In this document: piece after piece, positions 24,555 through 32,957 of the stretch
Layout: each line of letters starts with the position of its first letter
How positions within the stretch are numbered: position 1 is the stretch's first letter
Source of the DNA: Halomarina pelagica
GTDB taxonomy: Archaea > Halobacteriota > Halobacteria > Halobacteriales > Haloarculaceae
Direction of reading: 5' to 3'
DNA: 64,000 nt
NCBI RefSeq assembly: GCF_024228315.1
Contig: NZ_CP100454.1
Coordinates: 1 to 64,000, forward strand
Position numbers and translations under genes: made by a program
Notes under the pieces: generated by a model
Databases searched by the model: none
Seen by the model: only the letters and a program-made list of their open reading frames with translations
Told to the model about the DNA's origin: nothing

Positions 24555-25478
24555 ATGCTCACAGAAGGCGAGGTTCGCGCCCTCACTGCCCTCCACGGTG
24601 AGCAGACGGTCTCTGACCTCGCAACGAATCTCGATCGGAGTCTCAGCTACACCTCAGAACTCGTTGACCGGCTCGAAACGGCTGGCCTCGTCGAGACACG
24701 TCGACAGGGCAAAACAAAGCAGCTTCGACTGTCGGACGCAAAGGCACTCGAGTTACTCACGGACCTCATGCAGCAGTATTCACACATCGACTGGCCGGAG
24801 CTGTTGTCAGGGGCAGCCCTCCGTGTGTGCTACTACCTCGATACCCCACGGACCGCGACTGATCTCGCACGCCGCGCCGACGTCCACCGAAGTACCGTCC
24901 ACCGGGCGCTTGCCCCGCTTCAACATCGCGGAATCATCTACCAAATCGACACCGGTGCGTACGCACTGAATGACGGCTTCGAACAGCTGAGTGCATTCGC
25001 TCGTGAGCTTGCCCATCACGCCCACCGCCAGACTATCGAAGAGCAGGCCGACACGTACACGATCCTCTGGGAATCTCTCGAGGAGTTCCTTGTGCAGACG
25101 ACGACTGAGATCACCGACGACCACTTCATTCCGACAGGGCCAGACCAATTCCAACAATACGGCCTACTACTCTTGGCACGTGACCGTCGGTACTACCTCT
25201 ATTCGGAGACGTTGGATGACCTCTCCCCGGAGACACTGTGCTGCCACATGCTCGTGATCGATTCGGGCGCACGAGCCCAGTCATACTGTCTGCTCTTGCT
25301 CAGTCACGTCGACATCGACCGCGACGAGCTACGAACACAAGCCGTGAAGTACGGCGTCGATGATGTCGTCGACGAACTCTGTACGTATCTCGACACCAGC
25401 GGTGACCAGCGAACGTCTCGACTTCCGGAATGGGAGGACTTCCAGGAATTGGCCGACGAGTACGGGGTGACAGTATGA
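24555..25478 (+). CDS. Double winged-helix transcriptional regulator
   Basis: A 307-residue protein with two successive MarR/ArsR-like winged helices. The first is about residues 1-60 (TVSDLATNLDRSLSYTSELV, DRLETAGLVETRRQGKTKQL). The second is about residues 85-145 (RTATDLARRADVHRSTVHRA, LAPLQHRGIIYQIDTGAYAL). The C-terminal half is an alpha/beta domain (YGLLLLARDRRYYLYSETLD) that may bind a ligand or partner. The ATG overlaps the direct repeat AGTATGC, suggesting autoregulation. It is adjacent to a decayed convergent gene and 250 bases from the MNT/HEPN operon. Target unknown. Confidence 0.8.
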   Translation: MLTEGEVRALTALHGEQTVSDLATNLDRSLSYTSELVDRLETAGLVETRRQGKTKQLRLSDAKALELLTDLMQQYSHIDWPELLSGAALRVCYYLDTPRTATDLARRADVHRSTVHRALAPLQHRGIIYQIDTGAYALNDGFEQLSAFARELAHHAHRQTIEEQADTYTILWESLEEFLVQTTTEITDDHFIPTGPDQFQQYGLLLLARDRRYYLYSETLDDLSPETLCCHMLVIDSGARAQSYCLLLLSHVDIDRDELRTQAVKYGVDDVVDELCTYLDTSGDQRTSRLPEWEDFQELADEYGVTV

Positions 25479-25663
25479 GAGGATGGCTTCCTCTCCGTAC
25501 TGATCGACGATCTCGGCCATGGCCTCGTCGAAATGCGCATCCTGATGGTCCTTGGGGGTTCTGCGCTCGCTTGCCCACGAGTTCGCATCCTTTCATCGAC
25601 CGACGCAAGAGCCGGGATCTCCGTCTGCTCTCGGATGGCATTGAGTGTATCAGAGTTCGGCAT
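25470..25663 (-). pseudogene. Relic of a small unknown gene
   Basis: Two minus-strand reading stretches look protein-like. From ATG 25663 the first reads MPNSDTLNAIREQTEIPALA followed by SVDERMRTRGQASAEPP. After a frame change near 25545 the second reads KDHQDAHFDEAMAEIVDQYG then EEAILS. They join naturally into one acidic helical protein that runs into the 3' end of the regulator gene. I do not recognise it. Its end is lost, so it is probably a truncated and shifted gene. Support is compositional only. Confidence 0.35.
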
Positions 25664-25732
25664 TCGGTCTGCATGTCTTTGGCAGTCCGACGGTGTTATC
25701 GGTTTTTCTGGTGCGAGTAGTAGTCACACGAT

Positions 25733-26230
25733 TCAGCGGGAGCAGGCGCATTCATGCCGCAATGAGGCGAAATTCAGAATATATCGGTGGACGGCTTCGG
25801 CAAGCGATAGCATCGCGTCGGCTTGCTCGGCACTGGCGACCGTCTCACGATAGTACACCTCGGCTCGGTTCCGCTTCCAGAGTTGGGTCAGGCGATCGGC
25901 AAACGCCTCGCTAAATAGATTCACCGCCCCGCCTTGCTGGTACACCGCTGTATGTTCATAGCGTAAATCCTCCCCAGAGGCGTGTCCGCGATGGAGGAGA
26001 TAGAACTGAATACTGCGCTCGACAGCGACGAACGATGCCTCGATCACCACTGTGTAGTAGCCGTTCTGCTCACGGAGCGTCCGCGCTGCTTTGAGGAGTC
26101 GACAGGCCTTCCGTAGCTGGACGAGGGCGGCGTCAGAGACATCTAAATCGGATTCGCCTGTTTGCCCGCGGGTCTCCTGAAAGGCTGCCTCGGCGTCGAT
26201 GAGTGCATCGTCGACGTAGCTATTGTCCAT
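25733..26230 (-). CDS. HEPN-domain protein paired with MNT
   Basis: A 165-residue helical protein starting MDNSYVDDALIDAEAAFQET. The helices VQLRKACRLLKAARTLREQN, GYYTVVIEASFVAVERSIQF and the following YLLHRGH fit a HEPN bundle. The region RNRAEVYYRE corresponds to the usual R-N-x4-H site, but no histidine is at the expected place, so RNase activity is doubtful. It overlaps the upstream nucleotidyltransferase gene by 11 bases. HEPN/MNT pairs such as HepT/MntA are toxin-antitoxin systems in which the MNT partner modifies the HEPN toxin. Confidence 0.72.
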   Translation of the reverse strand: MDNSYVDDALIDAEAAFQETRGQTGESDLDVSDAALVQLRKACRLLKAARTLREQNGYYTVVIEASFVAVERSIQFYLLHRGHASGEDLRYEHTAVYQQGGAVNLFSEAFADRLTQLWKRNRAEVYYRETVASAEQADAMLSLAEAVHRYILNFASLRHECACSR

Positions 26231-26903
26231 TCGTGAGCACCTCCTCTTTGAGCTGCGTGAGCGTTTCGGAGGTTTTGAGCGTCAGGCCCGTAGCGAAGAT
26301 CTCGCGCAGTCGATTCCCGTAGCGGTGTGCGCTCTCGACGGATTCGACGAGGACGTGGAATTTGTAGCGGTCACCATCGAAGGCTTCCTCGTTCAGCTCC
26401 GATGTAATTTCGTGGGCGGTTTGCTGGGCTGTCGCCTGGGTGCCGTCCACGAGCACGAAGCAATCGATATCGCTTCGCCGGTCGGCGTCCCCTCGGGCAA
26501 CACTGCCAAAGAGGACGATTCCGTGGATCTCCTCTATCTGGTCAGTTAACCTTCTCACGAGCTCTCGGACGGGGACGTGAAATTCGTCCTGTGGGATCTG
26601 AATGATCGGATCGTCGGGTTTGCTAAGTCGGCTACGATTGATACGAACGAGTTTTTTCCGCCCGGCGTGCTCAACTTCGACGAAGTCAATTGCTTCGAGA
26701 TCGTCGATGGCTGACGAAATACTTCGATGGGGGTGATTCGTCGCTCTGCTCAAATCCCGAATTCCGAACGCAGTATAGGGATTGTCGACGAGTACTGCAA
26801 GAATTTCCCCCGTAGACTTGTGTCTAAAGAGGGTGGTAGGAGGGACGGGGATCGGCAGCTCGAGTGATGTGCCCTTCTGGATACTTTGACTGCCCATGGG
26901 CAT
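26220..26903 (-). CDS. Winged-helix plus MNT nucleotidyltransferase
   Basis: A 227-residue protein starting MPMGSQSIQKG. Residues 25-95 form a winged helix (AFGIRDLSRATNHPHRSISS, AIDDLEAIDFVEVEHAGRKK). Residues 110-227 form a minimal nucleotidyltransferase with HGIVLFGSVARGDADRRSDI-DCFV, matching G-S-x10-D-x-D. The fusion of a DNA-binding domain with an MNT domain suggests it both represses the operon and modifies its HEPN partner. I chose the ATG at 26903, because the upstream frame runs into the end of the previous gene (stop at 26929, same strand). The MNT active site looks complete. Confidence 0.82.
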   Translation of the reverse strand: MPMGSQSIQKGTSLELPIPVPPTTLFRHKSTGEILAVLVDNPYTAFGIRDLSRATNHPHRSISSAIDDLEAIDFVEVEHAGRKKLVRINRSRLSKPDDPIIQIPQDEFHVPVRELVRRLTDQIEEIHGIVLFGSVARGDADRRSDIDCFVLVDGTQATAQQTAHEITSELNEEAFDGDRYKFHVLVESVESAHRYGNRLREIFATGLTLKTSETLTQLKEEVLTNGQ

Positions 26904-26928
26904 TTTTACTCCCCAGTAGTTAAATAGG

Positions 26929-27122
26929 CTACGGCAACGATGAGTCTGCACCCGTCGCAGGCAGGGTGAGCAAGCTTTCAGGATCTAGTCCGGCTTGGAT
27001 CACACAGTCAACACAGGCTGGATGCGAAACCCGCTTGTCCTCATCCCAGGTAACGTCTTCTGCACGCTCTGACCCGGGAACGCATCAGAGAACCCATATC
27101 CTGAAAGCGTCTGCTGCATCAT
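26929..27122 (-). pseudogene. Frameshifted small zinc-finger gene
   Basis: From ATG 27122, which overlaps the stop of the upstream gene as ATGA, the frame reads MMQQTLSGYGFSDAFP. One base is missing in the GGG run near 27073-27078. In the shifted frame it continues GSERAEDVTWDEDKRVSHPA then CVDCVIQAGLDPESLL, ending at TAG 26929. With the base restored it would be a 64-residue protein with a CVDC knuckle and nearby histidine. It stops 25 bases before the MNT gene, so it is a member of that operon. It is either a real mutation or an error in a G-run. Confidence 0.5.
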
Positions 27123-27409
27123 TCGTCTACTCTGCCAGCATCGCAGGCAGTCGACCAGCCGCGATGAAAGACAGCGAGCTGTCGAATCGAGTCGAACGCC
27201 TCGCCACTCGGTTCGTGAACGAGGACTCGCTGCTCGGCGACCGCCGTCACGACACCGTCGTCGACGAGGTCACTCACGAGTTGTCGTGCGGTCGTCTCGT
27301 CGACGTCCGCCGTCGACACTCGGGCTGCATCCCGATCCTGTGCGAGGAGTTCGGTTTCATGCCGCTCGTGATCGGCTGCCGTGTCGTCGAGTATGTCTGG
27401 ATCGGTCAT
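27119..27409 (-). CDS. Small acidic protein heading MNT/HEPN operon
   Basis: A 96-residue protein starting MTDPDILDDTAADHERHETE. The first half is a charged helix. The second half resembles a small winged helix (STADVDETTARQLVSDLVDD then GVVTAVAEQRVLVHEP). It is followed with ATGA overlap by the broken zinc-finger gene and then by the MNT and HEPN genes, so it is the promoter-proximal gene of a four-gene unit. It is preceded by a T-rich box and hairpin leader. Function unknown; an operon regulator is plausible. Confidence 0.62.
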   Translation of the reverse strand: MTDPDILDDTAADHERHETELLAQDRDAARVSTADVDETTARQLVSDLVDDGVVTAVAEQRVLVHEPSGEAFDSIRQLAVFHRGWSTACDAGRVDE

Positions 27410-27446
27410 ATGAATTCACGCTCCGGCACGCTCGCAGGCGCGCCTC

Positions 27447-27468
27447 GCGCCTTTCGGCGCCGACAAAC
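27447..27468 (-). promoter_or_regulatory. T-rich box plus hairpin leader (copy 7)
   Basis: The coding strand reads GGGTTTGTCG, then GGCGCCGAAAGGCGC (stem GCGCC/GGCGC), followed by another GCGCGCC element, and the ATG at 27409. The GGGTTTGTC box resembles GGGTTTATC of copy 3. Confidence 0.45.
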
Positions 27469-28019
27469 CCTCCTGTCGCTAGCCCGTGGGAAACTGGTAC
27501 ACTCCACAGACGAGGACGACCCCCCCGCGCGAGAGGACGCCATCGCCTATCTCATAAAGCCGGGCAACAAGTGTGTCGACGCGCGAGCGCACATCGAGCA
27601 GTTGCCCCTGAAGGGCTATCTCTACGATGCCGATGGACGTTCACCACTCATCGGCGCTCCCCCACCAAGCCCGGGTCTGTTGGCGCTCCCCACCTGAATC
27701 TATCTTCGTGTGCTGACCGCTGGCCGCGACCAGCAACGGGGCGTCGATGAGACGTATCGTCGAACATGTTTGCAGTCGACCGCTCGCAGAGCGGCCCATC
27801 CATTCGTGCCGCCCGAGAGACGTTACCGAGCGGCGCTACCAGTTGTTCAAGAATCTGATAGACAGGCTGGCGTCGCGGCTTCCGTATCGGAGAGCGAAAT
27901 ATAGCTCCTGGGTGGGTATTCTCTGTCGGAAATTTTTGGACAGGCTGTATTAGAGCTATAGTCACTAAGGCTGTAATCTTATTAGTGCTGCATAGGATCG
28001 CTATATTGGATCTGATAAA
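27469..28019. other. No clear gene
   Basis: Several short frames occur on both strands (for example 27747-27953 plus, 27648-28337 minus) but their composition is arginine-rich and unlike haloarchaeal proteins. A short frame reading MFAVDRSQSGPSIRAARETL at about 27767 looks slightly more natural but is only 30 codons. The 3' part is AT-rich (TGTATTAGAGCTATAGTCAC) and likely carries the promoter of the next gene. Confidence 0.4.
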
Positions 28020-28529
28020 TTGGACACCGGCTCGCCCGTGTTCGAGCAAATCGATGCCGAGATCTCCGAGGACCAGGCGAAACTCCTCGCAACGATCCAC
28101 GCTGCTGAGGAAGGCATACCGACTGGCCGATTGCGAGAGGCGGTCTCGATCCCCTCCGGAAGCATGCACTACCACCTCACCCGTCTCGAAGACTGGGATC
28201 TCGTCGATGTCGTCGGTCGTCAAGAGGAGGGCGGCGGCTCGCCCTCGAAGGTATGGGAGACGACTGAGCGGGGCGCCATCTACCTCGAACGGCCCGGTCG
28301 CACCGCTCCGACGACGTTCCAGGATCTGCTCACGCACATCGACGATCTCGAACGCGACCTCGACCGTGGCGATGATACAGATAGAACGTCTCGAAGGAGG
28401 GCGAGATATAAACCGGCACTTTGTCTACGACGCCAGGATCGATGCGCCACCGGATCGACACTCGCCCCCTGCCTCGGTCTGCTGGTCCAACTATCCTTAA
28501 ACAGCGAGAGAATCCCATCATCGTCATGA
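28020..28529 (+). CDS. Winged-helix protein, probably truncated
   Basis: Starts at TTG 28020 (DTGSPVFEQIDAEISEDQAK). Residues 15-90 form a winged helix: LLATIHAAEEGIPTGRLREA, VSIPSGSMHYHLTRLEDWDL, then VVGRQEEGGGSPSKVWETTE. A coiled stretch follows (LLTHIDDLERDLDRGDD). After about residue 120 the sequence becomes arginine-rich and unnatural (RTSRRRARYKPALCLRRQDR), so the original C-terminus was probably lost to a rearrangement near 28380. The start codon is uncertain. It would be a DNA-binding protein of the ArsR/PadR style. Confidence 0.55.
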   Translation: MDTGSPVFEQIDAEISEDQAKLLATIHAAEEGIPTGRLREAVSIPSGSMHYHLTRLEDWDLVDVVGRQEEGGGSPSKVWETTERGAIYLERPGRTAPTTFQDLLTHIDDLERDLDRGDDTDRTSRRRARYKPALCLRRQDRCATGSTLAPCLGLLVQLSLNSERIPSSS

Positions 28530-28694
28530 TCGTCTGGCGGGTTGACGTCCGCGCGCTCGCGGGTATAACGTAAATTCGATTCGTCTGAATCTGCGATCCC
28601 AGCTCTGTGAAATATAATAGACATTTTAGCATATGTTTTTAAATATATTTATGTTGCGATAATACTCATATACCGTCGACTAAATATCGTGTGC
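28530..28694. promoter_or_regulatory. AT-rich promoter region of GH97 gene
   Basis: The segment 28610-28680 is strikingly AT-rich for this genome (ATGTTTTTAAATATATTTATG) and contains several TATA-like boxes 30-50 bases before the ATG at 28695. It marks a sharp boundary between the accessory block and the glycosidase gene. Confidence 0.45.
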
Positions 28695-31600
28695 ATGTCC
28701 GGCACTCCGAACGGAAACGAGGATCGTCGTAGAGAATCGACCTCCACCACCTGGCTCGACCGGCGGAACGTCCTGAGCGGGTTCGCTGGATTGCTCGCTG
28801 CCGCTGCATACACCGTAGAGGTCCCTGAATCGGTATCTGCGACGATCTCGAACGAGACCGATACCGATATACAGACTGTCGCTTCTCCCGACGGGAGCAT
28901 TCGAGTAACGCTCGATGTCTCTACTGGCGTACCCGCGTACACTGTCTCGTTCGACGGGACCGAGTACGTCAAATCCTCGGCGCTGGGCTTCGATTTCCGG
29001 AATCAACCACCGTTCGGCGCTACAGCGGACGGTGCCAGCGGTACGAGGATTACGGTCACGGGAAGCGAGACCGGTGTCGCAACCGAGACGTGGGAGCCGG
29101 TGTGGGGTCAGTATGCCACCGTTTCGGAGGACTACGCGTTTCTCCGCGTCGGGTTGGCTGAGACGAGTGCGCCGGGGCGGACAGCGAACGTGGAGTTTCG
29201 CGTGTTCGACGACGGAGTGGGGTTCCGATTCGTCCTCGGCGACGATTTCGCCAGTAACAGCGGACGCACCGTCATCGCCTCGGAGAATACCCAGTTCAAC
29301 TTCGCCGACGACTACACGGCCTGGTGGATCGACAACGAGTTCGTCAATCCCCGGTTCGAGCAGGAGTACAGGGAGACGAAGCTCAGCGACGTCGAGTCCG
29401 GAACCCGAACCGCCCGTCCGAACGGTAACACCATTCGAAACGGTGCGCACACCCCGTTCACCGTCAAAGCCGGCGAGGACGCGTATCTGAGCGTCCACGA
29501 GGCGGACCTTACGGATTACGCCACGATGTCGCTCGCCCCCCGATCCGACGACGGTGGGACGGACTTCGCGGCGGAACTCGCACCGCTTCCCGACGGGACG
29601 AAGGTGTCGACCGAACCGCCGACAGTGACCCCCTGGCGGACGATACAGCTTACGGACAGCCCAGGCGAACTCGTAGAATCGTCACTGATTCCGCTTCTCA
29701 ACGACGAACTGAACGAGTCGGTGCTCCCGACCGTCGACGGCGAACCCGACACGGGCTGGATTACGCCCCGCAAGTACGTCGGCATCTGGTGGACGATGAT
29801 CGCGGGGAACGCCAACTGGGAGTACAAGTCCGACACAGAGATCGAGGCGAACGGGAACGATCCGGCAGGGTACATCCACGGTGCCCGCACCGAACGGATG
29901 AAGCGGTACATGCGGTTCGCCAGCGAGAACTGCATCGAGAGCGTGCTCGTCGAAGGATGGAATCAGGGCTGGAACAGCTTCCCCGGGTCGGGGGTGACGA
30001 TGGACTTCGACCGGTCGTATCCCGACTTCGATCTGACCGAGGTCACCGACTACGGGCAGTCACTCGCTCCGACTGTCGAGATGACCGCCCACAACGAGAC
30101 AGCCGGGAACCTCGTCACCTACGAGGAGCAGATCCTGAACGACGATATCTTTCAGTACTACGAGGACAACGGTATCCGCAGTATCAAGAACGGATACGTC
30201 AACGACGACGGACTGGGTCACACGGGGGACGGCGGAACGGCGACCACCAGCCAACACAGCCAGATCGCGGTCAACCACCACGAACTGGTCGCCCGAAAGG
30301 CGGCGGCGAATCGCCAGTTGCTCGAGCGCCACGAGGCCGACAAGCCGACCGGGAAGCGCCGTACGTATCCGAACCTGACGTCCACCGAGACGGTCAAGGC
30401 ACAGGAATACGACGGCTTCGGTGCGCTCGCCTCCGACGTCAGCCCGGCCCACCACGTCACCCTGCCGTTCACCCGGATGCTGGCCGGTCCGGCGAGCTAC
30501 CAGCCGGGTATCTTCGACATCACCTTCAACGACGATACCGGCGGGCGGATCCAGACGACGCGGGCCAAACAGCTCGCGATGTACCCGAACTACAACGCCG
30601 GGCTGCAGATGGTCGCCGATCGCATCGAGGCCTACGTAAACCCGGAACTGGAGATCGGTGAACTCCTGCAGGCGGCCGCCGGAGACCTGGACGGGTTCGT
30701 CACCGCCGACGAGTGGCGCAACGCGTTCGGGACGAACTACGTCGCAGTCGACCCGAACCGAGTGCCGTCCGGATCGTCGGTCTCGTGGACGGTCACGGAC
30801 GTCCCGTCGGATGGGGCGTACGACCTGCACCTGCGCTACGCCAGTGCGCCCGAAGAGAACGCGACTCGAGTCGTCGAAGCTGGCGAGCCACGGGCCACGC
30901 TCCGGGTGAACGACTCGACCGAGACGATCACGCCGCCGTTCACGCGGTACTGGGACGACTGGCGAGTGTTCACGACGCGGGTCGAACTCACCGAAGGTGA
31001 GAACAGCATCGCCGTCGAACTGCACTACGACGACTCCGGGGAGACGTTCACCGGCGACGTCGGCGGGTTCAATCTCAACACGATAGCGGTCACCGAGAGC
31101 GGGGCGGAGTCGCCGGTGCCAGCCGAGTACGAGGGATACACCCCGGAGAACGAGAACTTCGAGACGGAGCCTGAATTCGATTTTCTACGGAAGGTTCCCG
31201 CGGGCGGCTGGGAGGACACGGTCGTCGTCGAGGCCGAAATCGGCGAGCACATCGTTACCGCCCGGCGAAAGGGCGAGGAGTGGTACGTCGGCGCGATGAC
31301 CGACGGCGACGGTCGCGCCGTCGATGTGCCGCTCGAGTTCCTCAATCCGGGAAAGAACGGTACGCGGGCACGGGGCCCGAAGTACGTCGCCGAGATCTAC
31401 TCGGACGGGAGCGACACCCGTTTCGACGAGAACCCGACCGACGTGCGGATGGACGAGCTGATCGTCGATCCGAGTACGACGATCCTCGCCTCGATGGCCG
31501 CCAGCGGCGGCCAGGCGATTCGGCTACGACCCGTGAGCGGTACAGATATGCGGGTGTTACCGACCTACGAGCCGCCCGAGCAGGAGTACGTCTCCTTCGA

Positions 31601-32324
31601 GGCACCGGAGGTCGCGGTCGCCGGGGAGCCGATCACCGTCACGATCACGGGGGTGAACTCCGGGTCGGTCGTCGGCGGAGATACCCTGCGCGTCTTCGTC
31701 GATGGCGAGGACGTCGGTGCCGCGTTCGTCCGGTTGGCCCCCGGCGAGAGCGAGAGCACCGTCCAGTTCGAACTCCCCGTCCTCTCGTCCGGCGAGCACG
31801 AAATACGAATCGGACGGTCGCTGGACGAAGCGCTCCCCGCGCAGACGATACGGGTGCTTCCGGTGCTGTCACTCTCGCCGACCTGGTCGTTCCACAGAGG
31901 CGACGACGCGGCCTGGGCGGCACCCGACTACGACGACAGCGACTGGGAACGGGTCGAACTCCCCGCGAGCTGGGAGGACCACTCGGAGTACACGGAGGAT
32001 CAGGTCTTCGGCTGGTATCGAAAAACGATCACCGTTCCGAATTCCTGGGAGGACTACGAGGAGGACCTACTCCTGCCGGTGGGCAAGATCGACGACGTCG
32101 ACCGGACGTTCGTCAACGGGGAGGCGGTCGGCCAATCGGGGAGTTTCCCCGACGACGGCTTCAGCACCGCCTGGCAGGTACCGAGAGAGTACTCGGTGCC
32201 GGCCGAGATCGTCAACTACGGGGGTGAAAACGTCATCGCGATCAGGGTCTACGACGAGTTCGGCGGCGGCGGCCTCTACGCGGGACCGATCGGTCCCGTC
32301 CGGCCGGATTACGACACCGCCTGA
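28695..32324 (+). CDS. Secreted multidomain GH97-type glycosidase
   Basis: A 1209-residue exoenzyme. The N-terminus has a Tat signal (LDRRNVLSGFAGLLAAAA, Arg-Arg at 23-24), so it is exported folded. The GH97 N-terminal sandwich (about 50-290) and catalytic barrel follow, with KYVGIWWTMIAGNANW, ENCIESVLVEGWNQGWNSF, TAHNETAGNLVTYEEQI and GIRSIKNGYVNDDG. The HNET and GYV motifs resemble the inverting alpha-glucosidase branch. A CBM6/35-like beta domain follows (about 680-815), then a GH97 C-terminal part, a CARDB-like domain (about 970-1045) and a galactose-binding-like domain at the end (WSFHRGDDAAWAAPDYDDSD). Most GH97 proteins have about 650-700 residues, so this is nearly twice the usual size. 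ATG 28695 was preferred to GTG 28689. No transporter gene is adjacent. Confidence 0.88.
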   Translation: MSGTPNGNEDRRRESTSTTWLDRRNVLSGFAGLLAAAAYTVEVPESVSATISNETDTDIQTVASPDGSIRVTLDVSTGVPAYTVSFDGTEYVKSSALGFDFRNQPPFGATADGASGTRITVTGSETGVATETWEPVWGQYATVSEDYAFLRVGLAETSAPGRTANVEFRVFDDGVGFRFVLGDDFASNSGRTVIASENTQFNFADDYTAWWIDNEFVNPRFEQEYRETKLSDVESGTRTARPNGNTIRNGAHTPFTVKAGEDAYLSVHEADLTDYATMSLAPRSDDGGTDFAAELAPLPDGTKVSTEPPTVTPWRTIQLTDSPGELVESSLIPLLNDELNESVLPTVDGEPDTGWITPRKYVGIWWTMIAGNANWEYKSDTEIEANGNDPAGYIHGARTERMKRYMRFASENCIESVLVEGWNQGWNSFPGSGVTMDFDRSYPDFDLTEVTDYGQSLAPTVEMTAHNETAGNLVTYEEQILNDDIFQYYEDNGIRSIKNGYVNDDGLGHTGDGGTATTSQHSQIAVNHHELVARKAAANRQLLERHEADKPTGKRRTYPNLTSTETVKAQEYDGFGALASDVSPAHHVTLPFTRMLAGPASYQPGIFDITFNDDTGGRIQTTRAKQLAMYPNYNAGLQMVADRIEAYVNPELEIGELLQAAAGDLDGFVTADEWRNAFGTNYVAVDPNRVPSGSSVSWTVTDVPSDGAYDLHLRYASAPEENATRVVEAGEPRATLRVNDSTETITPPFTRYWDDWRVFTTRVELTEGENSIAVELHYDDSGETFTGDVGGFNLNTIAVTESGAESPVPAEYEGYTPENENFETEPEFDFLRKVPAGGWEDTVVVEAEIGEHIVTARRKGEEWYVGAMTDGDGRAVDVPLEFLNPGKNGTRARGPKYVAEIYSDGSDTRFDENPTDVRMDELIVDPSTTILASMAASGGQAIRLRPVSGTDMRVLPTYEPPEQEYVSFEAPEVAVAGEPITVTITGVNSGSVVGGDTLRVFVDGEDVGAAFVRLAPGESESTVQFELPVLSSGEHEIRIGRSLDEALPAQTIRVLPVLSLSPTWSFHRGDDAAWAAPDYDDSDWERVELPASWEDHSEYTEDQVFGWYRKTITVPNSWEDYEEDLLLPVGKIDDVDRTFVNGEAVGQSGSFPDDGFSTAWQVPREYSVPAEIVNYGGENVIAIRVYDEFGGGGLYAGPIGPVRPDYDTA

Positions 32325-32597
32325 GCTGGATCGCTCGATACGTCCCCAGGCAACCGATGGACGCTATACTGGCGTCTGTCCGATCGAGATTCGCGGTGTG
32401 ACTCGGTAATCCCACGCACGCTCCCCTGTTTGGTAAGGGTAACGCGGCCAGGGGACATCGGAGCGGGTTCTAACGGAAACGCGGTGTCGATTCCCGGAGA
32501 GCGGGGTCGTGCATCGTTGCGTCGGCCGCTGCGTCTCCACTGGAGGACTCGGTCGAAATTCTAGCCCGTTTTGGCGTTGCAGTATATCAGTCCGATA

Positions 32598-32922
32598 ATG
32601 GCTGAGATTCCCGATTCGCTGCAGTCGTTGTTCGAAACCACGCTCGAAGCGCACGACGATCGCTACGTCATCCCGATCCCTGCGGACCTCGTCGAGAACG
32701 GCTCGCTCTCCGTCGACGACTCGTACCGCGTTGCACTCCTTCCAGCCGCGGCCACCGCTATCTAAACGGGATCAACGACCGCGACAGAATGGGATGTGAC
32801 CGAGACTACCTCATCCTCGTCGCATGGGCACCCAGCCGGGCGACCAGGTGAGGGTGGAGATCACGGACGTGAAGGAGACGGTGGCGTTCGCCGAGCCAGT
32901 GGGTGATGCCACTGTTCGCTAA
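32598..32922 (+). pseudogene. Broken TRAM-domain protein gene
   Basis: The 5' part from ATG 32598 reads MAEIPDSLQSLFETTLEAHD through YRVALLPAAATAI and stops at 32763-32765. The 3' part reappears downstream: CDRDYLILV in one frame, then after a one-base shift MGTQPGDQVRVEITDVKETV AFAEPV, ending at TAA 32920-32922. Together they match the haloarchaeal small TRAM-domain protein whose tail carries G-x-x-P-G-x-x-V-x-V-x-I-x-D-V-x-x-x-VAFAE. The middle of the TRAM domain is deleted. TRAM proteins bind RNA; this copy cannot be functional. Confidence 0.7.
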
Positions 32923-32957
32923 CGGGGACAGATCGAAAGTGATTTCATACGCTCAAA

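Noticed and set aside
26966-27697. 243-codon plus-strand frame across the MNT operon head
   Set aside because: It is antisense to two better-supported minus-strand genes and shows no domain.
27648-28337. 229-codon minus-strand frame opposite the winged-helix gene
   Set aside because: Basic, low-structure composition and opposite to a recognisable winged helix.
30060-31025. 321-codon minus-strand frame inside the GH97 gene
   Set aside because: Shadow of the glycosidase coding strand; valine/arginine-rich text.
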